Shown: positions 15,683 through 23,392 of the stretch, one piece after another
Layout of the letters: each line of letters starts with the position of its first letter
Position numbering within the stretch: the stretch's first letter is position 1
Assembly: GCA_019239875.1 (NCBI GenBank)
Contig: JAFAZI010000055.1
Coordinates: 1 to 33,923 of the forward strand
From: Frankiaceae bacterium
GTDB lineage: Bacteria; Actinomycetota; Actinomycetes; JAFAQI01
DNA: 33,923 nt
Direction of reading: 5' to 3'
Notes under the pieces: generated by a model
The model's input: the letters and a program-made list of their open reading frames with translations, nothing else
Databases searched by the model: none
Told to the model about the DNA's origin: nothing
Translations under genes and position numbers: made by a program

Positions 15683-17284
15683 GTGGAGTACAACCTCGGC
15701 GACATCTTCGAGTCGCTGGTCGACGTGATCGGTGACCGTGAGGCGCTGGTGTGCGGCAATCGCCGGCTGACCTTCAACGAGCTGGAAGACCGTGCCAACC
15801 GGCTCGCGCAGCACCTCCTGTCGATCGGCGTGAAGCCCGGCAACCACGTCGGTGTGCAGCTCTACAACTGCACGGAGTACGTCGAGACGATGGTCGCGTG
15901 CTTCAAGGTCCGCGCCGTACCGGTGAACGTGAACTACCGGTACGTTGAGGAGGAGCTGCTCTACCTGTTCAAGGACGCTGACCTCGTCGCCCTGGTTCAT
16001 GACACGGAGTTCACGCCGCGGATCAATGCGGTGCGCGAGCAGGCACCGCTGCTGCAGAGCTTCATCTCGGTGGGGCAGGGCGAACGGCCACCTGGCGCCG
16101 TTGGATACGACGACGTCATCGCCGGCAACCAGAGCACGCGGGAGGGCTTCCCCGCCCGGTCTGCCGACGACCTCTACATCATCTACACCGGCGGCACGAC
16201 CGGCATGCCGAAGGGCGTCATGTGGCGCCAGGAGGACATCTTCTTCGCCGGGATGGGTGGCGCCGACCCGGTCGGGACGCCGGTCAGCTCGCCCGAGGAG
16301 GTGGCAGAGCGTGCAGTCACCCGCGGTCCGCTCGTCATGTTCCCGGTGGCGCCGCTGATGCACGGTGCGGCGCAGCTCGCGACCTGGATCGGGTTCTTGA
16401 TGGCATCCAAGGTCGTGCTGGTCAAGAAGTTCGACGCGATCGACGTCCTCGAGACTGCGAAGCGTGAAGGCGCCAACTCGATGTCGATCGTCGGTGACGC
16501 GATGGCGCGGCCGATGGCCGAGGCGCTCGCCGGCCCGCTGAAGGGTCTCGAGCTGCCGACTCTCTACGGCCTGTCCTCGGCGGGTGCGATCTTCAGCCAG
16601 GCGGTGAAGGACCAGCTCAACACCTACCTGCCGAACGTCATGCTCATGGACAACTTCGGCGCCTCTGAGACGGGGTTCCAGGGGACCGGCAAGCCGGGCT
16701 CCTCGCCGGATGCTGGGCTGAAGTTCGAGGTCAACGACCGCACCGCTGTGCTGGACGATGACCTGAAGCCGATCGTGCCCGGCTCCGGCAAGGTCGGGCG
16801 GGTCGCGCAGCGCGGCTATGTGCCGCTCGGGTACTACAAGGACGAGACGAAGACGAAGGAGAGCTTCGTCACGGTCGACGGCGTGCGCTGGGTCCTGCTC
16901 GGCGATGCGGCGACGGTCGAGGAGGACGGCACCATCGCCGTGCTCGGCCGGCACTCGGTCTGCATCAACACCGGTGGGGAGAAGGTCTACCCGGAGGAGG
17001 TCGAGGCAGCGTTGAAGGCGCATCCCGCGATCTACGACACCGTGGTGACCGGTACGCCGGATGAGCGCTTTGGGAACAAGGTCACGGCGCTCGTGCAGGT
17101 GCGCGACGACTTCGACCCGCCGACGCTCGACGACCTGGTGGAGCACTGCTCGACCCGTGTCGCGAAGTACAAGGTGCCGCGGCTGATGTTCGTCGTACCG
17201 GAGATCCGCCGGTCGCCGAGCGGTAAGGCTGACTACCCGTGGGCGGCCAAGCTCGCGAAGGAACTGCTCACGACGGGCGGCTGA
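15683..17284 (+). CDS. fadD19: FadD19-like steroid-CoA ligase
   Basis: The protein has 533 residues and is an ANL-superfamily acyl-CoA synthetase. The P-loop is YTGGTTGMPKGVMWR (from residue 168). Other motifs are GDAMARP, FGASETGFQGT, a hinge region near GYYKDETKTKESF and NTGGEKVYPEEVEAALK. The adenylation Lys515 lies in SPSGKADYPW. VMWR and GDAMARP are also found in FadD19 (Rv3515c), which activates 3-oxo-4-cholestenoic acid (C27). The GTG start at 15683 has AGGAG (15672-15676) overlapping the upstream stop. The gene lies between fadE27 and kstR. It is a different enzyme from the FadD17-like synthetase at 24356-26026, so both C27 and C24 activation could be covered. Confidence 0.87.
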   Translation: MEYNLGDIFESLVDVIGDREALVCGNRRLTFNELEDRANRLAQHLLSIGVKPGNHVGVQLYNCTEYVETMVACFKVRAVPVNVNYRYVEEELLYLFKDADLVALVHDTEFTPRINAVREQAPLLQSFISVGQGERPPGAVGYDDVIAGNQSTREGFPARSADDLYIIYTGGTTGMPKGVMWRQEDIFFAGMGGADPVGTPVSSPEEVAERAVTRGPLVMFPVAPLMHGAAQLATWIGFLMASKVVLVKKFDAIDVLETAKREGANSMSIVGDAMARPMAEALAGPLKGLELPTLYGLSSAGAIFSQAVKDQLNTYLPNVMLMDNFGASETGFQGTGKPGSSPDAGLKFEVNDRTAVLDDDLKPIVPGSGKVGRVAQRGYVPLGYYKDETKTKESFVTVDGVRWVLLGDAATVEEDGTIAVLGRHSVCINTGGEKVYPEEVEAALKAHPAIYDTVVTGTPDERFGNKVTALVQVRDDFDPPTLDDLVEHCSTRVAKYKVPRLMFVVPEIRRSPSGKADYPWAAKLAKELLTTGG

Positions 17285-17286
17285 CG

Positions 17287-17880
17287 GTGGCCACCGAGAG
17301 CGCTGCCGTCAAGACGCCACCGGCTTCGCAGCTGGCGCGTCGAGAGCGCATCCTCGACGCGGCGGTCGATCTTGCCAGTGAAGGCGGATATGACTCCGTG
17401 CAGATGCGGGAGGTCGCGGACCGCGCCGACGTAGCCCTCGGCACGCTCTACCGGTACTTCCCCTCGAAGGTGCACCTGCTGGTGTCCGCGATGGGCCGCA
17501 CCTTCGACGAGCTCCAGGCGAGTGTCGCGCCGTCCGACGCCGAGGCCTCGACGCCGGAGGAGCGGGTGTATCGCGTAGTGGCGGCGGTCACCCGCTACCT
17601 CGCCAAGAACCGGCGGCTCTCGGGTGCGATGCTCCGGGCGCTCGTGTCGGCTGATGTCGATGCCGGCGACGAGGTGGATGCCGTGTCGGCGCAGATGGTC
17701 GGGATGATCGCGGACGCCTGGCACACTCCGGGCTCCACGCCGACGGAGCGCGACGCTCTCGTCGCGCTGGTCATCGGCAAGGTCTGGCTCTCTGACGTCC
17801 TGACTCTGCTCACGCGCCGCATGACGGTGTCGCAGGTGTTGGAAGACCTTGAGGCGACCATCGCGCTGGTGATGCGCTAG
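17287..17880 (+). CDS. kstR: KstR-like TetR-family repressor of sterol catabolism
   Basis: The protein has 197 residues from GTG 17287, two bases after the fadD19 stop. The N-terminal DNA-binding domain (RRERILDAAVDLAS, then VQMREVADRADVALGTLYRYFPSKVHLLVSAMGR at about 38-71) matches the HTH of KstR (Rv3574) almost residue for residue as I remember it. The C-terminal ligand domain is more diverged. KstR represses cholesterol catabolism genes and is released by steroid CoA thioesters. Three matching boxes (8100, 8161, 28641) lie in this window. As the last gene of the operon that starts at the P450, it would be autoregulated through the 8161 box. Confidence 0.9.
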   Translation: MATESAAVKTPPASQLARRERILDAAVDLASEGGYDSVQMREVADRADVALGTLYRYFPSKVHLLVSAMGRTFDELQASVAPSDAEASTPEERVYRVVAAVTRYLAKNRRLSGAMLRALVSADVDAGDEVDAVSAQMVGMIADAWHTPGSTPTERDALVALVIGKVWLSDVLTLLTRRMTVSQVLEDLEATIALVMR

Positions 17881-17890
17881 TCATCACCGA

Positions 17891-17936
17891 GTTGTCCGAG
17901 CGTGACGTGGTCATAGCCACGTCAGCGTCGGACAAC
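17891..17936. repeat. 46-bp palindrome, copy A
   Basis: The outer arms GTTGTCCGA and TCGGACAAC and the inner arms TGACGTGG and CCACGTCA are perfect complements. They are separated by a symmetric GCG/GCG mismatch and a TCATAG loop. It starts 10 bp after the kstR-like stop and precedes a convergent gene. A second copy of exactly the same length, outer arms and TATAG-type centre is split by an insertion at 21629-21658/24340-24355. It may be a bidirectional terminator or a REP-type repeat. Confidence 0.75.
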
Positions 17937-17953
17937 GTCGCGTCAAGCGACTG

Positions 17954-18202
17954 CTACTTGCGGAGCGTGATGGGATCGCTGACCGCGATGACGTCGGCCT
18001 GTACGGCGCGCAGACCCTCGCCGAGGCGCTCCCGGGCCTGGCGGAGCAAGGTCATGGAATGGGTGGCGCCGTTCTGCGGCGCGGCCGGATCCGGATCTCC
18101 GCCATGTGCCTCGACCAGGTGGGCCTGGAGCGCGGCGGCGACCTCGTCGGCGGCCTTCAACGCGTGGTAGATCGCTCGGTCACGGGAGGTGTCGTCAACC
18201 AT
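17954..18202 (-). CDS. Small hypothetical protein
   Basis: The protein has 82 residues from ATG 18202; in-frame ATGs at 18223 and 18238 would add 7 or 12 residues and overlap the VOC stop. It looks alpha-helical and Ala/Asp/Arg-rich: DRAIYHALKAADEVAAALQAHLVEAHG, a Pro-rich break DPDPAAPQNG, then MTLLRQARERLGEGLRAVQAD. No signal peptide or membrane segment is visible. It follows the VOC gene closely on the same strand, so the two are probably co-transcribed. I do not recognise the family. Coding potential is supported by length and position only. Confidence 0.5.
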   Translation of the reverse strand: MVDDTSRDRAIYHALKAADEVAAALQAHLVEAHGGDPDPAAPQNGATHSMTLLRQARERLGEGLRAVQADVIAVSDPITLRK

Positions 18203-18212
18203 CACCGCAGTA

Positions 18213-18659
18213 TTACGTCCCATCCTGAGATCCGGCAAAGTCCGGAAGGACGAGTTCCCCCGACTGGGTCAACGTAAAGCCCGGATTGTGGGCAATTTCC
18301 CACGCGTGACCGTCGAGGTCGGTGAAGAACCCTGCGTATCCGCCGTAGAAGGTCTCGGTCGCGGGTTTGGTGATCGTCGCGCCGGCGCTCGCCGCGTCGG
18401 CCATGATCGCGTCGACCGCTGCGCGGGATCGCGTGTTGTGCGCCAGCACGATCCCGCCGAACCCGTCACCGTGTCGGTCCGGGAGGTTGCCGTCAGCGGC
18501 CAGCTTCTCGCGTGACCACAACACCAGGGCGCTGCCGCCGGCTTGGATGAACACCGTCTCCTCGACCTGTTGTCCGTGCCAGCCGAGCGCCTCGTAGAAC
18601 GCCCTCGACGCGGCCAGGTCGCTGACACCGAGGGTGATGAGACTCACGCGCGGCTCCAT
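18213..18659 (-). CDS. VOC-superfamily (glyoxalase/bleomycin-resistance-like) protein
   Basis: The protein has 148 residues and a single VOC domain. Segments are LITLGVSDLAASRAFYEALGW, then VFIQAGGSALVLWSRE, then GGIVLAHNTRSRAAVDAIMADAASAGATITKPA, and a final DLDGHAWEIAHNP with the metal-binding Glu. This is the common actinobacterial VOC type, often of unknown substrate. The ATG at 18659 has GGGAGAAG about 8 nt upstream. The neighbouring upstream gene on this strand (TetR) ends 130 bp away, so a separate promoter in 18660-18789 is likely. Confidence 0.85.
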   Translation of the reverse strand: MEPRVSLITLGVSDLAASRAFYEALGWHGQQVEETVFIQAGGSALVLWSREKLAADGNLPDRHGDGFGGIVLAHNTRSRAAVDAIMADAASAGATITKPATETFYGGYAGFFTDLDGHAWEIAHNPGFTLTQSGELVLPDFAGSQDGT

Positions 18660-18789
18660 GCGTCATCTTCTCCCGTTCGTGAACACAACGGAGGCCGATC
18701 GGCTCGGTGAAGAGCGTTGCGTGAGCGTACGTCGTCGCCCGCGCGCGCCAGATGTGTTCAGGAGCGGGAAGCATCGTGGGCCGCGCATG

Positions 18790-19434
18790 TCAGGTGGCGA
18801 CGAGCATCCGCACCCAGATCGTGCCGAGCCACTCGGCGAATCGATCGTCGGACCAGCCGCGCTCGTTCACCATCTGATGCCACATGGCGCCCTCGGTGAA
18901 GGCCCAGATCACGTCGCGACACTCCTCCTCCGTGACCGCGAGCTGACCGGTCTTCGCGGCTTCGGCGGCCATGACGGTCATGCCCATCAGGCGCTGCCGG
19001 TTGATCTCCTCGATCATCGCCGCCGCCGCCGGCTCGGTGCCCGCGGCGGCCTGGACCGCGCGGATGAACGGTGTCATCCGGCGAGCCGTCTGGGTCGAGA
19101 GCCGGGCATGCAGCATGAATCGCGTGGCGAGGTCCGGCTCGTTGCGGACGGCGAGGACCTCCGGCCGATCGTGGAAGGCGATCTCCTCGTCATCGCCGCC
19201 GATCGTGATGTCCCAGGCACGGTGGAGCAGGGTCGCCTTGTTCTTGAACGATGCGTACACGGATTCGACTGATACGCCTGCGGCGTCCGCGATGTTGGCC
19301 ATCGTCGTACGCCCGTAGCCCTGCTCGACGAAGAGCCGGTGCGCGGCGCGGATGATGCGCAGCCGGGTCTCGCGCGCCTGTTCCTGGCGCCGGCTGGCGT
19401 CGTACTTGCGCTCCGGCTTGACAACTCGAGCCAT
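18790..19434 (-). CDS. TetR-family transcriptional regulator
   Basis: The protein has 214 residues from ATG 19434 (MARVVKPERKY). The N-terminal HTH is LRIIRAAHRLFVEQGYGRTTMANIADAAGVSVESVYASFKNKATLL at about residues 24-69. The C-terminal ligand domain is acidic and unassigned. A longer reading to 19518 is rejected because it would run across the operator and into the divergent gene. It is divergently transcribed from the methyltransferase at 19495. The 60-bp gap carries a doubled operator, so the likely target is this gene pair. It is not similar to KstR beyond the family fold. Confidence 0.88.
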   Translation of the reverse strand: MARVVKPERKYDASRRQEQARETRLRIIRAAHRLFVEQGYGRTTMANIADAAGVSVESVYASFKNKATLLHRAWDITIGGDDEEIAFHDRPEVLAVRNEPDLATRFMLHARLSTQTARRMTPFIRAVQAAAGTEPAAAAMIEEINRQRLMGMTVMAAEAAKTGQLAVTEEECRDVIWAFTEGAMWHQMVNERGWSDDRFAEWLGTIWVRMLVAT

Positions 19435-19436
19435 TA

Positions 19437-19475
19437 GATACACCCTGACTGTATTCGATACAGACTCACTGTACC
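19437..19475. promoter_or_regulatory. Tandem operator of the divergent TetR/methyltransferase pair
   Basis: Two 17-bp units of the form GATACA-N5-ACTGTA lie at 19437-19453 and 19457-19473, exactly 20 bp apart. Each is an imperfect palindrome (GATACA-N7-TGTA). Between them, CTGTAT-TCG-ATACAG is also a perfect palindrome (19449-19463). The spacing of two helical turns would let two dimers bind on one face. The site is only 3 bp from the TetR start, consistent with autorepression. Confidence 0.7.
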
Positions 19476-19494
19476 GAAATCTGGGAGGATGTTC

Positions 19495-20328
19495 ATGAGC
19501 GCGAACGATACGGCACACCGAAGCCTCGACTGGAGCACCGTGGCCGAGGGCTGGGACTCCAACCGGCAGCTCGTCGAGACCGTCAAGACGGAGCTCAGTC
19601 GGCAGCTGGTCGAAGGGCTGGCGCTGACGCCGGGCGACAGCGTGCTGGAGCTCGGCGCCGGGACGGGGGAGTTCGCGCGGCAGCTGTCAGCGGCGGTCGG
19701 TGACGGTGGCCGCGTGCTCGCGACGGACTACGCGGCTGGGATGGTCGAGCTGATCGAGCGGACGACGGCGGACCTGCCCAACACGCGAGCCATGCGACTC
19801 GACGCGGCGGACATCGGTCCGGTGGCTGAGCCGTTCGATGCCATCGCGTTCCGGTTCGGACTGATGCTCGTGCCCGACCCGGGTACGGCGCTCACCGAAT
19901 CACGTCGAGTGCTCCGCGCCGGCGGCCGGTTCGCCGCTACGACCTGGGCCGCACCGGAGCACAACATGTGGCTGGTGAGTGTCGGGATGTCCGCGATGCT
20001 CAACGGCATGGTGTCCGGACCGATGCCGACGGAGCCAGGCGGTCCGCTGTCGCTCGGCGACCCCGACCAGCTGGAGAAGCTGGCGCAGGTTGCGGGCTTC
20101 TCGGAGGTCAGCGTCAAGCGGGTGGACGTCATCTTCCGCACCCGAGACGTCGACAGCCACATCGCCCATGTCACGCAGATGGCGCCACCGCTGAAGGCCG
20201 CATACCGCGATGCGACTGCGGAGCAGCGCGACGGCTTTCGGACCTCGGTGGCAGAGCTGGTCAAGCCGTTCCAGACCGCCGATGGTCTGGCGTTGCCGGG
20301 TCAGGCGCTCCTGCTGCTCGCTGCCTGA
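19495..20328 (+). CDS. Class I SAM-dependent methyltransferase (UbiE-like)
   Basis: The protein has 277 residues. The start is ATG 19495 rather than the ATG at 19489, since GGGAGG ends at 19488 and leaves 6 nt. Motif I is SVLELGAGTGEFARQL, followed by RVLATDYAAGMVEL with the ribose-binding Asp. Later come FDAIAFRFGLMLVPDP and RVLRAGGRFAATTWA. The fold and length suit a small-molecule methyltransferase of the UbiE/COQ5 type; the substrate is unknown. It is controlled, by position, by the divergent TetR. Its 3' end overlaps the opposing esterase gene by 28 bp (20301-20328), so elongation conflict or antisense effects are possible. Confidence 0.85.
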   Translation: MSANDTAHRSLDWSTVAEGWDSNRQLVETVKTELSRQLVEGLALTPGDSVLELGAGTGEFARQLSAAVGDGGRVLATDYAAGMVELIERTTADLPNTRAMRLDAADIGPVAEPFDAIAFRFGLMLVPDPGTALTESRRVLRAGGRFAATTWAAPEHNMWLVSVGMSAMLNGMVSGPMPTEPGGPLSLGDPDQLEKLAQVAGFSEVSVKRVDVIFRTRDVDSHIAHVTQMAPPLKAAYRDATAEQRDGFRTSVAELVKPFQTADGLALPGQALLLLAA

Positions 20329-21584
20329 GTACGCGTCTGGTAGTCGCTGTACACGTCGCGGAGGAATCGCTCGACGCCACGAATCGCGTGGGCGCCGCGG
20401 ATCGAGGCGAAGATGTCGAACGCGTGCTGGGCGCCCGGCAGCTCTGCATAGATCACCGTCGACGTGCTCGTCTCGCGTAGCCGCCGAGCCAGCTCCCTCG
20501 CCTCGGTGACGTTGATCAGCGAGTCATACGTGCCGTGCAGCAAGAAGAAGGGCGGCGCGTCGGCATGGACTCGGGTGAGTGGCGAAGCGCGCCGGGCGAC
20601 GTCGCGGTCCTTGGTCTTGAACAGCCACGGTGACAGGAACATCTTGTACTCGCGCTCCGCTGCCTTGGTGCCGAGAACGTTCGCCATGTCGTAGGCGCCG
20701 TAGAACGGAACGCATGCTGCAACGCTGGTGTCCGCGTGCTCGAACCCGGGCTGGTACTCAGGGTCGTTCGGCGTCAGCCCCACCATCGCGGCGAGGTGGC
20801 CGCCGGCCGACTCGCCGGTGACACAGACGAAGTCAGGGTCACCGCCGTACTCCTCGATGTTCTCCTTGATCCATGCCAGCGCCTGCTTGCACGCCACGAT
20901 GTGGTCCGGCCAGGTCGACTTTGGCGCGAGCGGGTAGTTCGGCGCGACGCACACCCAGCCGCGCGCCGCGAGGTGGTTCATCAGCGGCAGGCCCTGCTGC
21001 TCCTTGTCGCCGATCACCCAGCCACCGCCGTGGATCTGCAGGAGCACGGGCCGCTTCGTGCCACTCTCTCGAGGCTGGTAGACGTCGAGCAGGTTGCGGC
21101 GTGACTTCGCCCCTGGAATCGGGTCGGCGTACTGGATGTCGCGGGTGATCCGCACGTCGGGATGGCGGATCTCCCACGGCCGCAAGACCTGCCGCCAGGG
21201 CGTGGTCAGGTCGGCCTTGGTCGGCGCCGGGTCCAGGCGGGCGGCCCATTCGTCACCGAGACCTTCGGCGAGTGCGCGCTCGATCACGCCCTGCACCTGC
21301 ATGCCCTGGCGGATCAGGGCTGCAAGCCCGACGGCGGTCGCGCCGTTCAGCGCCAGGGCGACCTTGTCGGACCGTGTCAGCGCCTGATGCTTCGCCCGCT
21401 TGCGGGCGACGTACGACGTCGCGCCGGTGACGGTGATCGCGAGGTTGTGAATCGCAGCTTCGCTCGCCAGCCAGCTCGCGAAGAAGCTCGGGATCGCCAA
21501 CGGGTTGCTCGACGGAATCGGTCGCAGCGCATTTGCAGTGAGTGCAGCGCCGGCGGCCGAGATCCGGAGGAAGGGCTTGCCCAT
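20301..21584 (-). CDS. HSL-type alpha/beta-hydrolase (Lip family esterase)
   Basis: The protein has 427 residues from the start at 21584 (MGKPFLRIS). The oxyanion motif is HGGGW (185-189), the nucleophile Ser259 lies in GESAGGH, and the remaining triad residues are Asp354 (GTYDSL) and His387 (GAQHAFD). The N-terminal 100 residues are an extra hydrophobic and helical region (FFASWLASEAAIHNLAITVTG), which suggests membrane association. This layout matches mycobacterial LipC/LipO/LipM-type esterases. The substrate may be a steroid or lipid ester. The nearest upstream feature is the IS481 element, which inserted 45-75 bp upstream of the start and may have separated the gene from its original promoter. 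Confidence 0.85.
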   Translation of the reverse strand: MGKPFLRISAAGAALTANALRPIPSSNPLAIPSFFASWLASEAAIHNLAITVTGATSYVARKRAKHQALTRSDKVALALNGATAVGLAALIRQGMQVQGVIERALAEGLGDEWAARLDPAPTKADLTTPWRQVLRPWEIRHPDVRITRDIQYADPIPGAKSRRNLLDVYQPRESGTKRPVLLQIHGGGWVIGDKEQQGLPLMNHLAARGWVCVAPNYPLAPKSTWPDHIVACKQALAWIKENIEEYGGDPDFVCVTGESAGGHLAAMVGLTPNDPEYQPGFEHADTSVAACVPFYGAYDMANVLGTKAAEREYKMFLSPWLFKTKDRDVARRASPLTRVHADAPPFFLLHGTYDSLINVTEARELARRLRETSTSTVIYAELPGAQHAFDIFASIRGAHAIRGVERFLRDVYSDYQTRTQAASSRSA

Positions 21585-21628
21585 CCATCCAGTTTGCCAG
21601 GCCCGCCGGCGGTGCTGAGAGTCTCCCT

Positions 21629-21658
21629 GTTGTCCGACGCAGACGTCGCTATAGCCGC
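21629..21658. repeat. 46-bp palindrome, copy B, left part (includes left target duplication)
   Basis: This part starts GTTGTCCGACGCAGACG and runs to the centre CTATAGCCGC. Its last 14 bases (GTCGCTATAGCCGC, 21645-21658) are repeated exactly at 24326-24339, directly beyond the right end of the IS481-type element. Joining 21629-21658 to 24340-24355 restores a 46-bp palindrome matching copy A in length and outer arms. Confidence 0.8.
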
Positions 21659-22114
21659 TGTTATGTCCGGGGACATAGCCGACAGTGGTTGTCACTGACC
21701 GGCTGACAATACGCGTCGTTGCCGGCGCCCGCCGCGGGGTTGGCCGGAGGGCTGGTAGCGGCGGGTGGGGTCGATGGTGAGTTCGCGGATCAGGATGTTG
21801 CCGTGGAAGATTCCGACGAGCAGGTCCTGGGTGATCACGGTGACGGTGATACCGGTCCAGCGTCGTCCGACGTGGGCTTGGTAGCGGGCGCCGATCGCGA
21901 CGCTGCCACGGCCATCGACGGTGATGGTGCTGATCGTGGTTCGTGGTGGTAGCGGAGTGCTGGGGCCGTCTTCGATGGCGGCGTTCCAGCGCTCGGCCGG
22001 GGTCAGCCCGTCGAGGGCCTGGTGGGGCCGGTCGTCATAGAGCCGGTCGAAGAGCTCGAGTTGAACCGGCGCGGAATCTCCGCCGCCTCCTTGTGAGTGC
22101 AGGAGGATGGCGCG

Positions 22115-22424
22115 ATGCCGAAGAAGATCGATCCCGCGGTCAAGGAGCGGGCCGTGAAGCTGGTGTTGGGCATCAGGGCGAGTACCCGTCGTTGTTCGCC
22201 GCGATCACCTCGGTCGCTAAGCAGCAGCGGCTTGAGTGGAGAGCCTTCGCCGGTGGGTGAATCAGGCGCTGGTCGATGGTGGTGAGCGCCGCGGCGCGAC
22301 GACCGAGGAGCTCGCGGAGATCAAGGAGCTGAAGGCGAAGGTCCGGCGGCTCGAGGAGGATCTTGAGATCGCGAAGAAAGCCTCGATTTTCTTCGCGGGG
22401 GAACTCGACCCCCGCAACCGTTGA
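22115..22424 (+). pseudogene. IS3-family orfA (HTH/leucine-zipper protein), two frameshifts
   Basis: The reading begins MPKKIDPAVKERAVKLVLG at ATG 22115. It must shift near 22172 to read EYPSLFAAITSVAKQ, and again near 22235 to read VESLRRWVNQALVDGG. The rest is normal (ATTEELAEIKELKAKVRRLEEDLEIAKKASIFF), with a clear coiled-coil before the stop at 22422-22424. Two shifts in about 110 codons indicate decay rather than programmed frameshifting, or sequencing error. Without OrfA this copy could transpose only with help from another copy. Confidence 0.8.
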
Positions 22425-23392
22425 TCGTGGGGTTCATCGACTCCATGCGCAGCGACGGTCACGCGGTCGAGTCGACCTGCGCCGTGCTCACCGAGCTCGG
22501 CTGCCCGGTCGCCGCGCGGACCTACCGGGAGTGGAAAACCAAACCCCCAGCAGCCCGCACGATCAGCCAGGCCCAGGTCGTCAACGCGATCCGTGAGGTC
22601 TGCTGGACGGTCGGGGATGACGGGGTGCGCCGGCTGACCCCGGAGGGGCTTTACGGGCGGCGCAAGCTGATCGCCTACTTGCGCCGCACGTCGCTACCGG
22701 GTGTGTCCGAGACCGCGGTGGTCGGTGCGATGAAAGTCCTGGGCCATCAAGGGATCCGCCGCGCCAAGAGCCATCGCACGACGATCCCGGCCAAGGACGG
22801 GATCCGGGCTGGGGACCTACTCAACCGGGACTTCACCGCCGCCGCCCCGAACCGCACGTGGGTCACCGACTTCACCTACTGCCGGACCTGGTCCGGGTTC
22901 GTCTACGTCGCGTTCATCGTCGACTGCTACGCCCAGCGGATCGTGGCCTGGCACGCGGCGACGTCGAAGACCACCGAGCTGGTCATGACCCCGCTGCGGA
23001 TGGCGATCTGGGCCCGCGCCGCCGAAGGACACCCGACCGGGGTGACCGGTGAGCTGATCCACCACTCCGACGCCGGCAGCCAGTACACCTCGATCGCGCT
23101 CACCGAGCACCTCGGGCTGGAAGGAATCCACCCGTCGATCGGGACCGTCGGCGACGCCTACGACAACGCGCTGATGGAAAGCATCATCGGGCTGTTCAAG
23201 ACCGAGTGCATCCGCACCACCGTCTTCCACCCCGGCGCCTACAAGACCCTCGCCGACGTCGAGTTCGCGACCGCCGGCTGGGTCGACTGGTTCAACCACC
23301 GACGGCTGCACAGCAGCCTCGACATGCAAACCCCCGCAGAGTTCGAGCGGGACTACTACGCTGCCCACAACCCCGTGGTCAGCCCCAAATGA
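22421..23392 (+). CDS. IS3-family orfB transposase (DDE)
   Basis: The protein has 323 residues. It starts at TTG 22421, overlapping the orfA stop as TTGA. The integrase core has all three acidic residues: Asp in RTWVTDFTY, Asp in HHSDAGSQY and Glu in DNALMESIIG. It has the usual C-terminal WVDWFNHRRLHSSL block. IS3 transposases are normally made as an OrfAB fusion by -1 frameshifting before the orfA stop. The nearby AAGAAAG (about 22373) is only a poor slippery sequence. The frame is undamaged, in contrast to orfA. Confidence 0.9.
   Translation: MIVGFIDSMRSDGHAVESTCAVLTELGCPVAARTYREWKTKPPAARTISQAQVVNAIREVCWTVGDDGVRRLTPEGLYGRRKLIAYLRRTSLPGVSETAVVGAMKVLGHQGIRRAKSHRTTIPAKDGIRAGDLLNRDFTAAAPNRTWVTDFTYCRTWSGFVYVAFIVDCYAQRIVAWHAATSKTTELVMTPLRMAIWARAAEGHPTGVTGELIHHSDAGSQYTSIALTEHLGLEGIHPSIGTVGDAYDNALMESIIGLFKTECIRTTVFHPGAYKTLADVEFATAGWVDWFNHRRLHSSLDMQTPAEFERDYYAAHNPVVSPK

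Noticed and set aside
14549-17146. 865-codon open frame on the minus strand opposite fadE27-fadD19
   Set aside because: It lies opposite strongly supported genes. Its translation is rich in Arg, His, Asp and Val repeats without domains, as expected for a GC-driven shadow frame.
18680-18760. TGAACACA (18680-18687) and TGTGTTCA (18753-18760) in the gap upstream of the VOC gene
   Set aside because: The arms are 65 nt apart, with no further symmetry, and no similar sites are seen elsewhere. It may be coincidence.
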